Positions 37,401 to 49,497 of a stretch of 64,000 bases of DNA are shown one piece after another; position 1 is the first letter of the stretch, and each line of letters begins with the position of its first letter. The DNA is from Numida meleagris (Eukaryota > Chordata > Aves > Galliformes > Numididae). The position numbers and the translations under genes were made by a program. Location of the stretch: the NCBI RefSeq assembly GCF_002078875.1, contig NC_034413.1:62798453-62862452 (forward strand). The letters run 5' to 3'. The notes under the pieces are model-generated. The model made no database searches and was not told the origin of the DNA. It saw only the letters and a list, made by a program, of their open reading frames with translations.

Positions 37401-39540
37401 AAACGGTGTGGGGGGTGCTGAACTTGATGTCTGTCCAGAGAGGGAAAGAGGTGAGAGAATTGTTCTGCTGATTATTTCCAAAGGCAGGATATGCAAACAG
37501 TATAAATATTTATTAAGAAACTTTGTTTATTCCAGGATTGTAACAAAGAAAGAGACTTAGACTGTGGTGTTTGTCCTCTCTGCAATGTCTTATTCCCCAT
37601 TTGTGATTTGTGATTGCATATTTTATTTCCCTTTTGTGAAGACAATGGTAACTAGAATAGCTTAAAAAAGGAAAGTGGCATTTATTCGGCGGCTGGTCCA
37701 GTGGTTATATCATTTCTGCTTTTCAGATCCTCCCTCTGTGGTAAAGGCAGCAGCATCCTCACCCGGGCTGACAGCAGCAGTTTTCATGCCAGATTTTGCC
37801 CTCCCACCCTTCCTTCCTTCCCCTCAGGAAAAAAGACGGGGAAGTTTTACCTTACAGTGAGACAACTAAACCCACCAGATCTCTGCAGAGGAGCAGCTTT
37901 CTTTGTTCATTTCAGCCTAAAGTTGATTTCAAGCAACATCAGGAAGAAGAAAAACCAACGCAGACCCATTAGAGCAGAGCAGAAGGACCTGGGCAGCAGC
38001 TCCTGCACCTGGGTTGATGGTGTTCCACCCCGACCACCTCTCCTGACATCCAGATGTGTTTTCTCATTATTAAAGATGAAAAAGTGGCTAAGCACCCTGC
38101 ACAGAAGACAAGTGCCATCCATGTGTCTGGTATAAATAGTCTGGCTGTGGGATCTTCTGCCCAAAATGCTGATGGAAGGGAGTTTTTACAGTAATTCAAC
38201 GTGTCAGCTTTTCCACGAGCCATCTCTCCAAGCAGGGACCCCAGTGCGCTCAGCTCTGCCTCCATCAGCAGCACTCTGCTGATTGAACTGATCAAGGGCT
38301 GCTCATAGTTGGTCAGAGGACGTGAAGGCTGGGAGCTGTGCTCCTCTGAAGGGTGAATTGGTTCCTTCTTCGGCCCAGGTTGTGGTCTGGCTTGATACTT
38401 CTCGAGACAGATGTGTGCTTTATGCACAGAAGCAGCTTTCCCCCCTGCCTGGATTAGACCCCAATACAAAGGCTTTATCTGCGAAAGCCAGAAGGAAAAA
38501 CACTGAAAAAGTGGAGAACTGTGGCCTCTCAACCTCCTGGTGGCAAAGCCCCTGATGTAAAGCCCCTGATGGTTTTGCTTGAGTCATTCTGGCTGGGGAG
38601 AATTGTGGCAATGAGCTGGGGTTGCCTGGCTTGTGCTGCCAGGTATCTTCTCCAGCTCATCCTTTCAACTTTCATAAGGGATGTGCGTGTGCTTCCCCTT
38701 CCCCCCATATACGTTACACTTTCAGATCAGTTTTAAAAGTAACCTCTTTAATATTGAATTATTCCTGATCTCTGTCGTCACTTGTAGCTGATTAGTTTAA
38801 GGACTGTGCTTGGTTTGTTTAATAACCTCTTGACACTAAACAAACAATCTTGAAAAGGGAACAATTTGCAAAACAGAAAGAAAACAAATAACCTACAAGG
38901 GCACTCTCTTCAAAATAGAAAGACTGATTACATTAAAATACCAAAATAATTCCAGACATTAAAAGAAAGCATATAGATATTGGCTTATCTGTATGCAAGG
39001 AAGATTTAAAAATACCGCAAAGTTAAAGTTTTCATTAGCAATACAGTGAAATCTCTCAATTAGAATTCCTAGAGCATATTAAGTGGTATTTAGTTTCTAA
39101 CTTGATGCATCATTTTCTGTTAAATAATTGATCATGGTGCAGAGATTGTGTTTGTGTAGTTTAAGAAAGCGATTAGACCAAAGAACATTTGGGAGGGAAG
39201 TTGCATCAGTAAGTCCAGCACTGCTCCTACATGCTGCAGAGGTGCTTCTGTATCAGGGCCAGTCACTTGTTTGGAACAATGAAAGCTGCCATGGGTCATA
39301 AGGAGCTCATCTTGAACACAATTAGTGGAGTCTGATGCCTTCAGAAACTCATTTTGGCCAGGAATTAAGTGTACGAGAGAGGAGAGAGAGCTCCCCACCC
39401 CAAAATCACATCGCTTAAGTGAACGTAACAGAGATACTGATGGATGACCCAATGAGGAGCCCACGGCAGTCCTGGCAAAGGCTGCATGGCATGAGGTTAG
39501 CTTGGGGGGAACAAAAGCATTAGGGATTTCACCAGACTCT
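31493..39540. other. Long intergenic stretch, no gene recognised
   Basis: Eight kilobases without a recognisable exon, RNA gene or known repeat family by eye. The longest frame is 203 codons (31538-32149, -) with no recognisable domain and no splice or composition support. A G13 run sits at 32992-33004 and a purine-rich tract at 33847-33873. Confidence 0.45.
32992..33004. repeat. G13 homopolymer
   Basis: A run of 13 G in otherwise AT-rich intergenic DNA. Confidence 0.85.
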
Positions 39541-39770
39541 TAGAATCATAGTATCATAGAATCATTAAAGTTGGCAAAGACCTCTAAGATCATCTAGTCC
39601 AACCCAACTAAACCCCACCATCCCCACTAACCATGCCCCTCAGTGCCACATCTATCTGTTTCTTAAGAACCTTCAGGGATGGTGACTCCACCACCCCCCG
39701 GGCAGCCTGTGCCAGTGCCTTACCACTCTTTCTGAGAAGAAATTTTTCCATACATCCAACCTGAGATATC
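39541..39770 (-). mobile_element. CR1 LINE 3' fragment
   Basis: Starts TAGAATCATAGTATCATAGA, with an extra octamer in the tail. It continues through AAAGACCTCTAAGATCATCT, CTCAGTGCCACATCTATCTG and GGGCAGCCTGTGCCAGTGCC to TTTCTGAGAAGAAATTTTTC. It is - orientation and 5'-truncated. Confidence 0.95.
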
Positions 39771-42700
39771 CTCCTGTACTCTCATGACCCATGCCTAATC
39801 CTCAATGCTGTTATTCCTCTACGTGACATTATTTTACCCTCTACCCACCTGGTGCCTACCGTCTGGGAACACAGTTCTGTTACACCTCTCTGTTACTGCA
39901 GTGCAAACAATTCTCTCTTCAGATGTGTGTACCTAAACATGATTTAAAAAGGTGAATGCTTGTTTCAGTCTATCAGCTGTGTTTGGATGAGGAAGGCCTT
40001 AACCCTCCTTTGTGGCTCTGGCGTGGCTGGAGCAGTTCCACTGTGGCTGCATGGAAGGCCCTAGTGGAGTTCCCACTTGTCTGAGGTTAAAGCCAAGATT
40101 TTGTTTAAGCTTTTCAAGGGCACATGTCTCTTCGGAAACTTTGGTCCAAGGTGAGCAAAGCTTTCTTCTAGGTTGCACAACCACCCAGATCTTCAGGGCT
40201 TCACTCCACTTTATGAGGTATTTAGGCAGATTGAATGGCACAACAGAAAGCCCATAATGTCTAATCATCAAGACTTTGGGTAACACTTCTCCCCGCCCCC
40301 TCCCCCCTAAGATTTTAATTTTGATTTGCTTATATTCTTTAATGAGATGCAATTACAGTTTCAATGTAATAGGTAGGAGGCTTTATATTTGTACTGCTTT
40401 GTAGTAAGGACATAATTACTGCATTTATGAATCAAATCCCTTTATGTATCATAAATACTTATTAAAACAGCCACTGGCAATTTTACCTCAACATGTTTCT
40501 TCATGAAGTAGGATTTATTGCCTATATAAAAATGCCAGTCTTTCATGGGTCTCTCTCCCTTGCAATTGCTGGGCTTGCAGAATTCCCGTGGCTGGTTTGG
40601 AGTGGTTCAGGAGGTGAGACATTTTATAATGCAATTAAATAGCTGTGTGTGCATATACAGCTCATGTGCCCCGAAGACACCTTCATGATTACTGTTTGTG
40701 CTCCAGTGATACCTCCAATCTGCCTTTTGTTCAGTACTGTATGAGATGCCATCTTCATCTAAGCCAAGTTTAGGACTGTCTTTGCTGTAACCTCTCCTGT
40801 ACCACTTCTGCGGTAGCACACACCGTGCACCGAGCTGGGGCAGAATCAGCACAGAGCTGCACGAGTCTTCAGCTCCCCAGTTTTCTGCATGAAAGTGGGT
40901 TTCGTGCAACTGGAAAAAGTCTCCCTTCCAATACATTTTTTTGAAAGGCAGGCGTTATTCCCCTGTCTCTTCTTCCTAACTTCGGAGGGGTTTGGTGTCC
41001 TCTCCATCTTTCAGGGTAGTACAAGGCTGACATGGAAGGCAGCACCTCACAGGGTAGAGTTCTGGGAGATTTGACCACAGCAAGTCACTTGGCACTTCAG
41101 AGGCTGCTGACAGAAGCCAGGTTTGATCCATGGACTGTTGAAACAGTAGAAAAAAGTTACTTTGATTTATGAAGACAAAGGATCAGAGTCCCAGGCAGTT
41201 TAAAAGCAGTTTGGCAAGGCAAAATCCTGCAAGGTGTTGCCAAAAAACTTTGCACCAGATTGATCTGACTTCTCTCACACCTCAGCTTAGCCAACAAACC
41301 CCTTCAAAACAAGTGCAGTAAATATCCTTCCTGGAAATATACACCTGAGAAAGTACTTTACAAGAAGGCTTTGGTGAAACTAGAAAAATTGGTTCTCAAC
41401 AGGAGAACAAAACAATGTCGATAGGAGTTAGTTTATAGATGGACAACAGTAAGGAGCATTGAAAAGAGAGGTATCAGGTTGGATGGATCTTAATGAAGAC
41501 TCTTCCCAAAGGTAGATCATGGGACAGATTTTTTTTAAATGTTACTTCCTTAGTGGCTCAAAAGACTGCATTTATCCACCTACCAGCACAACAGCTTCTG
41601 GTACAGCTCCCAAGAAAATGTGAGGATGGGTGCAAGCTCATCCTAGTTTATGAATTGGATGTGTACCTCAGACACATGCAATAACAGATGGCAGTAGTTC
41701 TAGGGTGTCCCTTTCTGTCTCCCACCTAGTCTTACTGAGTGCCCTTCATGCTACTTTGTCCTTCACAACAGAGCACGTGCCATTTAGAAGAACTCTGTGG
41801 GTCCTAGAGTGCCTGCCTGCCCTAATTTATCCAATGACTGTTATTCCTTTTTCATCAATAAGGTGTAATGACACAATGAGGCCCAGTAGGTGGATCATTA
41901 ATTAGGAGAGTTTTCACTTTTCAATTAAAAAAAGCAAAACAAATGCCTCCAGGATCCTTTTGCTGCAGTCCCAGGAGAAGGAAAGGCAATCACCCTGTAC
42001 AGGGAGGGCTACTGGGGGGTTTCATTGAGCAAGGCAAGACACTGTCTCCAGGGCTGATTGATTGGCCCAGGAAGCTTGTTTCACCTGATATCATTTATCT
42101 TCAAGACTAATCAGGAGCAATGAATAAAAAAGAAGAGAGGTAAGCTTGTTAGTGAGAGTAGGCTGATCAACAGAAAATTACACAAAGTGAAGCTGTTATG
42201 GCAATAAATGTGTTTTAACAAGAAGTGACATTGTGGTGTGGGAAGCACCGCAGAGTTTAAATCTCACCATCCCCCAGGAGTGAGGGGGCTGAAGACAGGT
42301 TCACCATGTAATGCGGGGATGCCTTGCAGGTGGCAGCTAGGGGCTCTGGGCACTGCTTTACTGAGGTTGAGTGCTGAAGGTTGGTGGTTATTTCCCAAGT
42401 ACTTGGTCTCTAAACCAGGTGGGACCTCTGACTATGATTCCTCTATCATATCTCTGAGCCAGTGGATGTGGTGGGTGACTGAGTAGATGCAGCAGGGACA
42501 AACCTGGGACCTGGCAGGAATGGAGCCAGTTCCCTGTGAGCCTCCTCTGTGCTGGTATTTTGGAATAGCTGTGGGCTCATCAGTGGGGTGGTTGGCTGGA
42601 AAGGGGCACAGCAGTTCCCCAGCAGAGCTGGCTGCTCCCCTTCTTTCTCCACAGGGTGGCAATGCCTGCCTTCAGCTGCACAGCCCATTCCATCACAGCC

Positions 42701-44188
42701 AGTGAGCTCCATGGGGATGTGGGACAACCCGCCAGGCCCCTGAGATGCCATCACACATATGAGTTTCTGGGATGCATTTAACTGGGCGTTGTGGATGCAT
42801 GCATGGCTCTAGTTTCAGATCCCCTCCTGCAGAAGCTGCCAAGGGATGTATTAGCTACAATAAAAGCAGCTGAATCACCCTGGCTAGCCAAATAGCAAAC
42901 ATGCAAAGGGAAGCACTGAGAAGGCAGGTGCTACAGAGGAGCAGCTCCAGGGGAGAATTGAAATGAGTTGTGCTGAAGCAGCTGGGACTGTTTGTTTATT
43001 AAAAACACATACATAGACATGCCTGGGAGGATGCTGTGCCCAAGCACAAGCTCGCATCACTTCCACAGCTGAAGGTTAAGCTGTGACACGGCCAAAAGCC
43101 TTGCTGAGCTGAGCAGCATCCCTCTGCTGTGCTGATGCAGGCAGGACAAGGTCTGGGGCTGAACTCTGTGCCTGCCTCCTGTGAAGGGGTGCCCAAGGAC
43201 GACCCTCTGTGCTCCTGAGCACTCAGGATACACCAAGCCAGGGAGCAGCGATGGGCTGCAATGTTTAGGTGTGCACAGAGCTGAGCGAGCTGTGTGCATG
43301 ATTGTTCTTGGGACTGAAGTCAAAATTTGACCCCCTCTCTATTTCTCTAATAGTAGGTGAGCCCAGATACATGTCCTCTAACTATGTCATGTATCAGGAT
43401 TTCTTAATGATGTATTCCTCTCTGATTTCTGTTTAATTTGTTTCCCCCCTTCCTTCTGAAGATTACTCCCTTTTTACATCCCTCAGAAAAAAGAGCGTTT
43501 AGTTAGTGGGGAAGAAAAGATTGCCATTGAAGAACTAAGAAAAGCACTGGATTAATTCTCTGCCTGCAGCCAAACTGAGAGTTCATCTCCTAATAGGCCA
43601 TTTCAAAGCAGTTAGATTTACTCTTTTAGACTAACCATACTGTCTGAACAATATTTTATGCCTGTGCTAAAATATAATAGGCTGGAGAGACAACTCAGAT
43701 GTCAAGAGTAGATAGCGCTGTCAAAGTAATTTGTCTTGGGTAATAGATAGACTGACATGACTTTGAAATATTCTGAGAAAGAAATCATGCCACATTTGAA
43801 TGGCTTGTTTCCTTCCCTTTTAAAAAGCCAAGACTGTATTATTTAAATCGTGTCTATCCCAAAGTCTTTATTTTCTATGAAATACCCATTGATATTGCCG
43901 GTGATCAGGACGTGGTGCAATGGCAGTGTTTGATACGAGAATTAGGTGTCACTGGTGCGGTGCTTGCAGAGCATCCCCAGACCACCCATTAGAGCACCTC
44001 GATCCCTGCTCCTCTCTGCCTCTTCCTGGTGCAAGAATGTTGTTATAGCTTTCTAAAGCTTCTATCTTCTTCCTCCCCTAGGTAGTCAGTAAGTAGGTGT
44101 ATGCTGAAGGGATATGGAAGATCATTTTATGAATGATCTGTTATGCCACCTTGTCATTTGTTCCAAAAGTTCTGGTAGAAATACTTAG
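39771..44188. other. Intergenic, no gene recognised
   Basis: Frames are all under 120 codons and domain-free. No repeat family is recognised by eye. Confidence 0.45.
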
Positions 44189-44189
44189 G

Positions 44190-44222
44190 TTTTTCTTTTT
44201 TTTTTTTTTCCTTTTTTTTTCT
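44190..44222. repeat. T-rich tract
   Basis: Interrupted poly-T (several T runs separated by C) of about 33 bases. Confidence 0.85.
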
Positions 44223-47200
44223 TTATTAAGAAAGTATGTATGAGAACTTGGAAAAAATCCAAAAAGTCCGAAGAGATTTCATTGCCATGTGTTAGAAGAT
44301 AAGGAAGTTGGTAGGGTCTTACTTCATAGAATACAGAATAGGTAAGGTTTTTAGTGCTTACTTACTCCATCCACACCTCTATGCTGGATAAAAGAGCAGG
44401 TCAGGAAGGAACCGGGCACCTTTATGTTCGTGTTTGGATGCATTTACACTACAGGGAAAGGAACTTGCCATATTAGGGCGCTCATTTAGGGATGAGTATA
44501 CTGAAGGCTGGATGAGACTTGTCCTCCTGGGGATGGAGAGAGTGCTGGGAAGAGGGTGAGTGCCATGCGGGGAGTCTCATGTGTTAGTGGCAGAACTGAG
44601 ACTGATGAGCAAAACGTCCCTTTTCTACTGCTACTCTCCTACTACTTGCAGCTATTCCTATTCAAGGCATGTTGTTATCAAATCTTGCGGGGAGCCCCTG
44701 GAGAATTTGCAGTTGATAACTAAAATAAACTCCTTTATGTTCGTAATGATAAAACAAAGCATTGAGTCATTTGAGCTGATTTTACCCAAGACATTTCCTG
44801 AATTATTGCTCTCTCGCAGCTGTCATGGGCTTGAAGCTTTCAAAAGCCCATTTTGTTTCTGTGCGTAGCTCAAAGGCTGGGGCCGTACTCCTGGGTTTGC
44901 TTTTTCAGCTCAAAGAGGACCGAGCAATGCGGCTCCTCAAAGTTAAACAAAAAATCCTCACGGTTAATGAACTTGTCTAATTTTATGCAGAAAATGCTGC
45001 CATCTTTCCTTTTAAAACTGACACCAACTTCCAAGTCGATGCCAACAGGGATAGTTTCAAAAACATCTCAGACGTGGATGCAAATCCCTTTGACTTTCAG
45101 CCAGACCTACGTGCTCCTAGATATTTTTCTGGGGAAGTTTTCAGTTGTCAGAGCCTTGCAGGCAACATCACACAAATCCACCTGGTTTCTCTTAAGGGCT
45201 GTGCCCAACCACCGAAAATTGGTGCCTCTAACTCAGCTGAGCCAATCCCATTTACTGTAATTGCAGGGTACCCCAATAAGAAAATGATGTGTCTCTACTT
45301 TAAAGGTCTTCAAAGTTCCTTTATGATCATCCTATGGTATTTTTATGCGTGTGGTTGGGTGTCTTTTTATATCTTCAGCAGCGAGCATCAAAATAAGAAG
45401 AAAACAACCCGAACACAGAAAGGCTAATAATGACCCTAAAATGATTAAACTCCTATGCAGATGAGTGGGTAGAAATGCTCTTGTCTACTTTGAGATCAAG
45501 TTGGCCTAAATTATATGGTACAGATTATTGAATTTAGAATAATATTGGTGCAGTGGATATAGTGGAGTGATGTTAAACCATGGATGTACAGCCTTTGCTG
45601 AGATCCAGTCAGGTTTCTTCATCTGATTTATGATGCAAAATTTAGGTCAGGTGGATTGATTCCTAATAGAGACATAATGAATCAAAATTCCTGGAATGGC
45701 TTTATTTTGCACAGAAGTGTCAACAAGCAGTACTTCTCTATTTGTGCACTTGGCATGTAATGATTCTCTTGCAAAAATCATAATCCATCAAGTCCTCCAT
45801 TCAAGAATATCAATCAGTGCCAGGAACAAGACTATTTTAGCCAGGAGTTCTCAGTCATTTTGTTTTCCCGTTCATGAACACATAAGGCGCTGTGACATTT
45901 AAATTGTGCTTTGACATGTAATCATTAAATGTTTGAAAACGACTCATTCAGTTTTTGTTGCCTCATCCATTTGCTTACACCGGCTTCTTGTTTTGCCATT
46001 GTTTCAGCATCATTTTTTTTTAAAGCATATGATGCTCCTTACTATTGCTTTTAATACCTGGAGGCAAAATTATCTCAATTTCCTGACAACAAATGTACTT
46101 GTAGTATTAGCAAGCTAAAACTAATGAGAAGTTTGTTCCTTCAATAATGCAAATGAAAACAAAATACCCAGACCTTTCTTTTAACATACCTGTCTTGACC
46201 TAACAGGCCAACTTCATGATGTCTTTCATAAAACTTGTGATATAGACATGAATGTGGACCGATGGGAACTTCTCGCTAAGATTTATGTCCTACTTGTTTT
46301 TCTGTGTTATGCATATCTTTTTTTCCAGGGTAAAAGTAAAATGATTTGGTCAGGACATTGTAATTCTCAGCTTTCTGACAGTGGGCATCCTGATGGGGAT
46401 TTTTTCTCACTCTTCTTGATGAATGGGAGTATAGATTTCTAAGCCCAGAGTCTGGTGGTGCAAGGTGCTGTGGAGATACCATGGAGAAGTGGTGTCTCCC
46501 CCACAGAGCATGACCGAGTGAACACGTTTTTCATGTTGGTCACTGAGCTGTAAAAAATCAGTTTTAAATAGATGTAAGGTGGAGACCTCTCTGGATCTGA
46601 CAGAGCTGGAGGTGATCTTCGTACCTCTTCTTCCTTATGCTTGGGTGAAAAAATAGCTGCTGGCGGAAAGACTGGAGATCTTTAACCTCTCTTCCCCTTT
46701 AGAGAGGGCTGTATTATTTGATGTGCTGGATGCAGGCACATCATCTCAATTTCCAATCTTGCTTTTAGTACAAGCAAGCTAAAACTAAGAATGACCAAGT
46801 CTTGGTGTCCTGTAGGATGGTTGTGTCCTTACTGCTTGTCCCTACAACGTACATAAATCAAATTGCTCAGCCCTGGCAGGCATGCCCAGCGCTCTTCCCT
46901 CCAGCACAGGGAGATACTGCGTGCTCCCAGCCTTCTGTAGATCACCTGTTTTCCCTCTCTTGTAATTCTGGTGCATAACTGAGAAAATTATCCCTCACTT
47001 CTTCCTGGTGCAGATTGCTGCAGCTGCTTGCAGTCAGTGGGGCTGTGCCAGATTGCACCAGCAGCGAGCCTGGCTGAGAGCCAGCACTTGGCACAAACTT
47101 GCTGAAAGCTGTGTACAAGCAATGCTTCTCACTATGTATGTTATTACCCTTTTGTTTTGGATATAAATATGTCCCATACGTGCTAGCGAGCCTCTCGCTC

Positions 47201-47677
47201 GCTATTTCAATGGAAAATCCTGTAAAACATCTGTCATGCTGTCTCCTGTCAAATCAGTTACAGATGCATGTGTCCTTCCACATAATAAACAGGTATGAAA
47301 TTGTCTTTATGCAGTGTGCCAGCCCTTGTCACCGCGAAAGGAAATGAGGGAAGCTTAAAAAAAGAAATCACCCTGAAAGCTGGTGCTCTGACAGAGAGCA
47401 AAGAGACTTACGGGCACAAAGTTTGTGGGCACTAAGTAATGAACAAACTATGATGGGTGGAAAAAAGCTCCTGGCTTGTCCACCTTCCTGTGCTACCGGC
47501 AGGCAAAGATGCTGGCACAGCAGCCCTGGTCCTGGCCAGACCTATCACATACCCTGTTATTACCAAGGGTGACTGTTAATTTTTACTGATTTTTTTTTTT
47601 TGCTGGGTGACTTTGGGTGACTTGGTCCTATTGAGGGACCTGCAAGCACATTCCTTTCCAAGAGACCCAGCATATAT
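44223..47677. other. AT-rich intergenic stretch, no gene recognised
   Basis: Low G+C, with many stop-limited short frames and no recognised gene or repeat. Frames such as 44853-45260 and 45074-45427 (+) are domain-free. It resembles gene-desert DNA. Confidence 0.45.
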
Positions 47678-47897
47678 TAGAATCATAGAACCATTAAGGT
47701 TGGAAATGACTACTAAGATCATCAAGTCCAACCTCAACCCACCCCCACCGTGCCCACTGACCATGTCCCTCAGTGCCAGATCTCCATGGTTCTTGAACAC
47801 TCCAGGGATGGTGACTCCACCACCTCCCTGGGCAGCCTGTGCCAGTGCCTCACCACTCTTTCTGAGAATATATTTTTTCCAAATATCCAGTCTGAAG
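47678..47897 (-). mobile_element. CR1 LINE 3' fragment
   Basis: Starts TAGAATCATAGAACCATTAA, followed by GGTTGGAAATGACTACTAAG, GTGCCCACTGACCATGTCCC and GGGCAGCCTGTGCCAGTGCC to about CAAATATCCAGTCTGAAGC. On the - strand it still reads CR1 blocks such as FKNHGDLALRDMVSGHGG. Confidence 0.95.
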
Positions 47898-49191
47898 CTG
47901 TCTTGCAATCCTAGGAGCAAAACTCTGCCCTGCTCTGCTCCCGTTGCAGGCCAGCATCAGCTTGGGAAGACCTGAACAAACGTGAGTCGTGTCTGAGTGT
48001 CCATCTGTTCCCCATTTCATAGGCATGCTGTCAAATTTGTTAAACTCCTACAAAACTCTGCTTGTTCCTGAACCAGTGGTGATGAAACCGCACAGGGTGC
48101 TCCGGGCCCGCCGGTGATGCACTGATTAGCAAAGTGCTGTTGGGCACCGCATGCCACATGCAAATCATACCTGTGAGACAGGCTTTTAGACAGAGATGCT
48201 GAAAGCAGAAGTGCGGCTGTAAATCAGAGCGTGACTTGTTCTGGAGAACAGTGTCATGGGAAAATGGCTGTTTAAAAACATTATATTCACATCATTGAGG
48301 ACTGAAGCATCATAGGGAAGGACAAGAGATATTTTACTCTGGGCTCCAGTGAATGATGGTTGTAGGAAATAATTACAACTCGTTGCATTTATGTAGTGGA
48401 TCGAGCATGAGGAACTGGCCTCGCAGAAACAGTAGGCATTGATTTATTGGTGTGGCTGACAAAAAGGCTGCTGGGCCAGGACCACAGACTCTGCCCATCC
48501 ACTCTCTTTGCTGGAGGTGCATGGAGATGTATCCTGATGCAGCCAGCACAGCTGAGGGAATGGGAAGCCTCCCCTTCACATTGGCTGACGTGCTCACAGG
48601 AGCCAAGCTTCAGTGCTGGGGCCCACTCTGAGTTTTGCAGACTACTTCAGATACACCTTTGGCAGAGGCAGGTAGTGGTGGTAACATCCCACCCTGCTGC
48701 AGCTCCCTGTTAGTTTTACTACAAGATCTCTCTACCAGGAGGTATCGCAGCCAACCAAGGCATCATGCACATCAAACTTGCTTTTACTAGGCAGGGCGAA
48801 CCCCATCTAATCTATGTGAAGATCTAGTGAAGATCTAATCTATGTGAAGACTAGGCAAAGTTTGCATGATATATTCACTTTGACACACTGTGTTAATAAT
48901 CCATGCAGCTCGCAGTGCAAGAGGCTGGGGAGCTGGTTGTCAAAACAGCACTGTTTTCATTGAGGAAGGCTGTGGGGTCTGAAACCCCACAGTATTGACT
49001 TCAAGCTCCCAAATCACAGTCCCAGCTTGCCTTTGTGACATATCCTAGTGGATATCTGGCAACCACCCCAAGCCCTCTGCCTTCAGGCTAGGCTTCCATC
49101 CGCAACACAGGGGCATTGGATTCACCAGCAGTAGGTCTGAGGAGAGAACGGGGATTGAAGAGAATTCTGATTGAATATCAGAGAGGAAAAC
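47898..49191. other. Intergenic, with a short tandem duplication
   Basis: No gene is recognised. The only local structure noted is the 28-bp period duplication at 48805-48850. Confidence 0.45.
48805..48850. repeat. 28-bp tandem duplication
   Basis: ATCTAATCTATGTGAAGA occurs at 48805-48822 and again, exactly, at 48833-48850, a spacing of 28 bases with GATCTAGTGA-like sequence between. The exact match suggests a recent local duplication. Confidence 0.9.
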
Positions 49192-49497
49192 ACAGAATCA
49201 TGGAATCATACAATGGCTTAGATTGGAGGGGATCTTAAAGCCACCCAGTCCCAACCCCTGCCATGAGCTGGATGCCACCCATCAGCTCAGGCTGCTCAGG
49301 GGCCCATCCAACCCAGCCCTGAGCACCTCCAGGGATGGGGCACTCTCTGGGCAGCAGTGCCAGTGCCTCAGCTCTGACTAAAGAATTTCCTCACATCTAA
49401 CCTAAATCTCTCCTTGTTTAGTGTAAAACCATTCCTCCTTGTCCTATCACTAACAGACCATGTAAAAATTCAATCCCTCTCCTGTTTGTAAGCTCCA
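49192..49497 (-). mobile_element. CR1 LINE 3' fragment (different subfamily)
   Basis: Starts ACAGAATCATGGAATCATAC and continues GGCTTAGATTGGAGGGGATC, CAACCCCTGCCATGAGCTGG, ATGCCACCCATCAGCTCAGG and CACCTCCAGGGATGGGGCAC to GTCCTATCACTAACAGACCA. The longer, different 3' block distinguishes it from the copies at 29172, 39541 and 47678. Confidence 0.93.

Noticed and set aside
48158..48165. Perfect octamer motif ATGCAAAT (also at 17129-17136 and 46147-46154)
   Set aside because: About two such 8-mers are expected by chance in 64 kb on both strands, so three are not notable.
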